NCBI GenBank assembly: GCA_001600355.1
Contig: BCJU01000010.1
Span: forward strand, 32,459-96,458
Source of the DNA: Meira nashicola
Lineage: Eukaryota; Basidiomycota; Exobasidiomycetes; Exobasidiales; Brachybasidiaceae
Direction of reading: 5' to 3'
DNA length: 64,000 bases
Shown here: positions 60,364 through 64,000 of the stretch, in pieces
How positions within the stretch are numbered: position 1 is the first letter of the stretch
Layout: each line of letters opens with the position of its first letter
Notes under the pieces: generated by a model
What the model saw: only the letters and a program-made list of their open reading frames with translations
Told to the model about the DNA's origin: nothing
Databases searched by the model: none
Program-made: the position numbers and the translations under genes

Positions 60364-62358
60364 ATGGCGGGACAAGATATCATTCAAACCTTTAACGAAA
60401 CACCAACACAAGAACAACAAACAATTGTAACGCCAAGTATTGCACATGATGAAGAACAACGCCTAGGCAGCGGAAGCGAGAGTAGCTATAGCAATGACGA
60501 CAAAGACGTCCATCAACATTCCAATCCATCCATTGAACCTATCGAAGTAGAAAGAGGAGCAAAAGGTGTTGCTCAAGCAGAAGCATTCACAAGATTGTTA
60601 CGTAAAGATGGTTCAGGAAGAGTGTTACTAGTTCTACTTGCAATTAGCATCTTTTTGACCATGTTTGCTTATGCTCTCGATCAAGGTTTGACAAGTGACG
60701 TATTCAGTGTGATTGCTGCATCTGCTTTTAGTAAGCATTCAGAAGTTGCATCAATCTCTGTAGCATCCAAAATTATCACTGCTGTTTCAAAACCCTTTGT
60801 TGGAAAGCTTTCAGATTTGACTTCACGACCAACAATGTATACTGTCGCATTGATCATTTACGTAATAGGTTTCGCCGTTGCTGCAAGTGCACAAACATTC
60901 GCTGCTTACGTAGTTGGTATCTGCTTTAGCGCTTTCAGTAAGTCAGCTTTGGATCTCTTAGCTGATTTGGTCGTAGCCGATTTGACTCCTTTGCAATGGC
61001 GTCAATTTTTCACCTCAATGTTGGCCTCACCATTCTTGGTTACAACATACATTGGAGGTCCGATATCTGATTCGCTCGTACCAGATCACTGGCGTTGGGG
61101 AGCGGGTATGTTTTGCATAATTATGCCAGTTTGTTTAACTCCAGCAATCGTTTTATTGTTTCACATGCAACACAAAGCCAAAAAGCTTGGGATGGTGAGC
61201 ATGGCTGGATCAGGATTAGAGAGAAAAGGTAAAACAGACATCATTAAAGGCAAGTCATTATATGAAATCCTCAAGAATGCAGCTGTTGAGATTGATGCTA
61301 TTGGTTTGATCTTGGTTGGATTTGGATTCGCTTTACTCTTGTTACCATTCTCATTAGCTAATAATTCAAAAGGAGGATGGTCAAATCCAAGTATGATTGC
61401 AATGATTGTTATAGGATTCGTTTTATTGATCGCTTTTGGATTTTGGGAAGTGTATGGAGCACCTGTTCCATTAGCACCAAGACGTATTTTACTCAACAGA
61501 GCATTCCAAATTGCAATCTTGGTTGATATTCTTACAATGTTTGCAAGTTTCATCGAAGCACTTTATTTCAGTTCTTACATTTACGTTATCAAAGATTGGA
61601 CAAATTTACAATGGGTTTACTTTACCGGTACAGTCACTGTTGGATTATGTGTTTGGGGTTTAATCAATGGTTTATTGCAAAGATACACGCATAGATTCAA
61701 AGCACAAATGGTATTTGGTGGTGTTGCAAAAGTGATTGGATATGCCGTTCTTCTTGACGTCGGACCTTTGGGAACAACAGATAATTCAAAATTGATTGCT
61801 TCAGTTATCCTTTTGGGTTTCGGTGGTTTAACTGTTGGAGGTGCAAGAATTGCTTCTCAAGCCGCAGTTGCACATAGAGATTTGACAACAGCAATTTTCA
61901 CTGTCTCATTTTGGTCAAGCTTTGGATCAAGTTGTGGTGCAGCAGTTGCAGCAACCGTTTGGCAACAAAAGATGCCAGTTTACTTGGCACAAGAATTACC
62001 CAATCAAACAGCAGCAAGAAGAAAAGAATTGTTTGGCAGCATCAAAAAGGTACACGCATTAGCATTCGATTCAGAAGTAAGACAAGGTGTGATTCGTGCT
62101 TTTCAAAAGACGAATGGTATATTGTTTACAATGGCAGCTTGTCTTGCGGTCGTTCCATTGATTTTGACATTCTTCATCCCGAATTACTGGTTAGGAACTC
62201 AAAGAAACTTGGTTGACAATAAAGACCTAGATGGAAAGCCAGTTAGGGTCATTCGCCGTCGTGCAAATGAAGATGAAGAAGAAGAAGCATTCGATGCAAC
62301 AAATGCAACAGCATGGGAAAAGTTCAAATATTATGCCAAAAAGGCATGGGATGCATAA
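60364..62358 (+). CDS. MFS siderophore-iron transporter (SIT family)
   Basis: A 664-aa transporter. About 85 hydrophilic residues with acidic and Ser-rich patches precede the membrane domain. FAYALDQGLTSDVFSVIAASAFSKHS is the SIT helix 1 region, KPFVGKLSDLTSRP loop 2-3, and LVVADLTPLQWRQFFTSMLASPF a family-specific block. SLVPDHWRWGAGMFCIIMP is characteristic of the group, as is the terminal region FFIPNYWLGTQRNLVD. Fourteen helices are expected. These proteins import ferric siderophores at the plasma membrane. The gene is the last intact one before the telomere-adjacent frame. No siderophore biosynthesis gene is visible nearby. Substrate cannot be specified. Confidence 0.9.
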   Translation: MAGQDIIQTFNETPTQEQQTIVTPSIAHDEEQRLGSGSESSYSNDDKDVHQHSNPSIEPIEVERGAKGVAQAEAFTRLLRKDGSGRVLLVLLAISIFLTMFAYALDQGLTSDVFSVIAASAFSKHSEVASISVASKIITAVSKPFVGKLSDLTSRPTMYTVALIIYVIGFAVAASAQTFAAYVVGICFSAFSKSALDLLADLVVADLTPLQWRQFFTSMLASPFLVTTYIGGPISDSLVPDHWRWGAGMFCIIMPVCLTPAIVLLFHMQHKAKKLGMVSMAGSGLERKGKTDIIKGKSLYEILKNAAVEIDAIGLILVGFGFALLLLPFSLANNSKGGWSNPSMIAMIVIGFVLLIAFGFWEVYGAPVPLAPRRILLNRAFQIAILVDILTMFASFIEALYFSSYIYVIKDWTNLQWVYFTGTVTVGLCVWGLINGLLQRYTHRFKAQMVFGGVAKVIGYAVLLDVGPLGTTDNSKLIASVILLGFGGLTVGGARIASQAAVAHRDLTTAIFTVSFWSSFGSSCGAAVAATVWQQKMPVYLAQELPNQTAARRKELFGSIKKVHALAFDSEVRQGVIRAFQKTNGILFTMAACLAVVPLILTFFIPNYWLGTQRNLVDNKDLDGKPVRVIRRRANEDEEEEAFDATNATAWEKFKYYAKKAWDA

Positions 62359-62665
62359 ATTGTCATTATTCTTTTTACTCGAATTCAATTATTTTACACC
62401 CCAAATCAAACACACCCCGTCCGTCATCCGCTGCGCCACGGCAAGTGTTATTAGGGTGCACACGCGGTTATTTGAAAAGAAATGAATTATTATTGATTGC
62501 ATGAAAAACATCTGAAAGGTAGGCTTCGAAAGTGTTGAACGCATACGCCTGACTGTTCTGATCTTGCTTGTCCTTCTCTTTCTTCCTCACTTTCACCACC
62601 TTCATTCTCATCATTACACTCATCCATCTTTTCTAACTGTTATTGATTTTTCAAGAACAAGAAGA
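62359..62665. other. Short spacer before the telomeric gene
   Basis: Contains CGCTGCGCC at 62429-62437, half of the GC palindrome, and a pyrimidine-rich leader (CTTTCTTCCTCACTTTC) just before 62666. Confidence 0.5.
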
Positions 62666-63936
62666 ATGGAAATGAATTATGAAATCCAAGATCAACCAGG
62701 ATCCATTGACTCTCAATATGCTACAATCTCTTCTCCTCCATTTGATGCTGATGCTGAGGCAAAAAAGTTCTACACCGAAGTAGAAGCAGAATTAACGCAA
62801 CATTTGAATCGTTATTTCCCCGGTAGTACAAGCTCCTCAGTCTTGCAGAAAGATTAGAAGGAAAGTTCAAAATTCGTCTTCAAACACTAATCAATCCATT
62901 CACCAATGCGATTGATCAAGCTCAGATCAAACTCTCTCACTTATTGGATGCGTATCGCCGTTCCCAAGGTAACACCACTTCAGCGCAAGTAATGCAAACA
63001 GACGGAGATGGATTGACTGACTCTGAACGTGCCAGGGAAGAAGCGAAAAAGCGTCAAGATGCCGAGTACTTGAGTGGATTCATGATGGCTGCCGATTTGT
63101 TGTTGAAAATTTTCCGAAAGACATGCTTTGTGCCATGGCTTGGTGCAGCTCAAATCATTGCTTCATTCTATGATCGTCCTCTGTTCCCGGTTCATAGCCA
63201 AGAAATCGTTGCTGAACTGAATGATACTGTAGATTGGCGAAGTTTGGGATCGGCAATGCGAAAATACATTCCAAATCCAGGTCAAGAATATAATCGAGCT
63301 CAAAAGCAATCTCTTTCACACTTATCAATTGCACAAATTTACTGCATCTACGCTACGGGTCGTCAGGATACTAAAAAGCAATTGAGAAATGGTAAACGTG
63401 TTAGAGACGTCCGTCGGAGTCAAATCAAGTACATGAAAAGTTTTGCACCAAATCTCAACGTTAAAGAGTTGTTAAATGATGGCGCAGACGTGTTCAAACT
63501 CTGCTACGCTCTCGATCCGGAGGGTGTTCTTGGAGTTTTCGTTCTCCACTGGATTAGAGTTGATCATTCATTCCTTACATCATTTCGAAAGGGAAAAGCA
63601 ATGAACGCATTCTTCCATCTTTGTACGTCGAACGAGGATTGTTTGAATTCGCCATATGTGAAGAACAATGATGAAATCACCGCAGAGCAAAAGTTGAAAA
63701 TTCGCCTTGCAAGCTTCACAGCAAGAATCTTAGTACCATTGACTAAGCGTATTCTCCGATTTGCACTTAGCGATTTCAGCTGTAGACGTATCTTCCCAAA
63801 CGATCTTGTCAACAACATTGGTGTCAAACGCCCACGATCGAATCGGGAAGAAGCAGAAATTTCTATAAAGATCGACGGAGAAACTGTGCCGCCAGCGACC
63901 AAGTATCTTATTGACAGAAGATATAAGGGTATGTAG
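62666..63936 (+). pseudogene. Telomere-adjacent gene of unknown function, frame interrupted once
   Basis: From the ATG at 62666 one frame runs to TAG at 62855-62857 (64 residues). A second frame, open from 62827, carries on to a TAG at 63934-63936. A shift of -1 between about 62827 and 62855 gives a continuous protein of about 420 residues. No canonical intron of suitable length and phase bridges it; GTAGAA at 62780 with AAG at 62865, or GTTCTA at 62767 with CAG at 62840, would fit the phase but have poor donors. The product is soluble, helical and basic with DAYRRSQ, WLGAAQIIASFYD and VRDVRRSQIKYMKSF blocks. I recognise no domain; it is not a RecQ-type telomeric helicase. The stop is 5 bp before the first full telomere repeat. 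Confidence 0.5.
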
Positions 63937-63940
63937 GGGT

Positions 63941-64000
63941 TTAGGGTTAGGGTTAGGGTTAGGGTTAGGGTTAGGGTTAGGGTTAGGGTTAGGGTTAGGG
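63941..64000 (+). repeat. Telomere, ten perfect TTAGGG repeats
   Basis: Sixty bases of exact (TTAGGG)10 end the window, preceded by the imperfect unit TAGGGGT (63934-63940). G-rich strand runs 5' to 3' toward the right end, so this is a true right chromosome end rather than an internal tract. There is no subtelomeric repeat block between the last open frame and the array. Confidence 0.97.

Noticed and set aside
62823..62848. 26-nt GT...CAG segment as a micro-intron repairing the telomeric gene
   Set aside because: It would restore the frame, but it is much shorter than any other intron here (57-95 nt) and lacks room for a branch site; left as an unresolved frameshift.

Overview
This is the right-hand end of a chromosome (or contig) from a fungus. 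It finishes in ten perfect TTAGGG telomere repeats (63941-64000). The DNA is AT-rich. Genes are monocistronic, on both strands, with zero to four short introns of about 57-95 nt that mostly start GTGAGT. Fungal-type proteins (Zn2Cys6 regulator, siderophore transporter family, GT71 mannosyltransferases) support the assignment. The P450 heme loops and other details look basidiomycete-like, but lineage below Fungi is only a tentative inference.

Layout. 1-13 kb: edge of a fasciclin-domain secreted protein, a monocarboxylate-type MFS transporter, an enoyl-CoA hydratase paralogue, a TLC-like membrane protein, a purple acid phosphatase, a small spliced secreted protein, a truncated GPI-type fragment, an orphan membrane protein and a GH11 xylanase. 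13-20 kb: a DUF1264/oil-body-associated-like protein, a secreted carboxylesterase, an NmrA-like protein, a five-exon SDR and a beta-class-like glutathione S-transferase, a group suggestive of detoxification and ester metabolism. 20-30 kb: a Zn2Cys6 regulator followed by GH35, GH93, GH51 and a sugar transporter. This looks like a compact pectin side-chain (arabinan/arabinogalactan) utilisation cluster, with one secreted enzyme and two enzymes lacking signal peptides.

30-51 kb: a small membrane protein, a GNAT acetyltransferase and a second enoyl-CoA hydratase precede a secondary-metabolism-like group: stand-alone adenylating enzyme, P450, two MFS transporters with very long N-terminal tails, a secreted three-repeat protein, a SAM methyltransferase, a seven-helix membrane protein and a second P450. 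51-64 kb: two divergent GT71 mannosyltransferases, a secreted protein of four 4-Cys modules, an FAD monooxygenase, a siderophore-type transporter and finally an unrecognised gene whose frame is interrupted once and ends at the telomere itself.

Signals outside genes: a dispersed GC-rich palindrome (core GCGCTGCGCAGCGC), a recurrent promoter motif CGCTAAAAT, and an unusual share of AAG splice acceptors. Many true genes here only become visible after splicing short introns by hand; exon coordinates are given in each entry. No tRNA, rRNA, CRISPR array or intact transposon was recognised.
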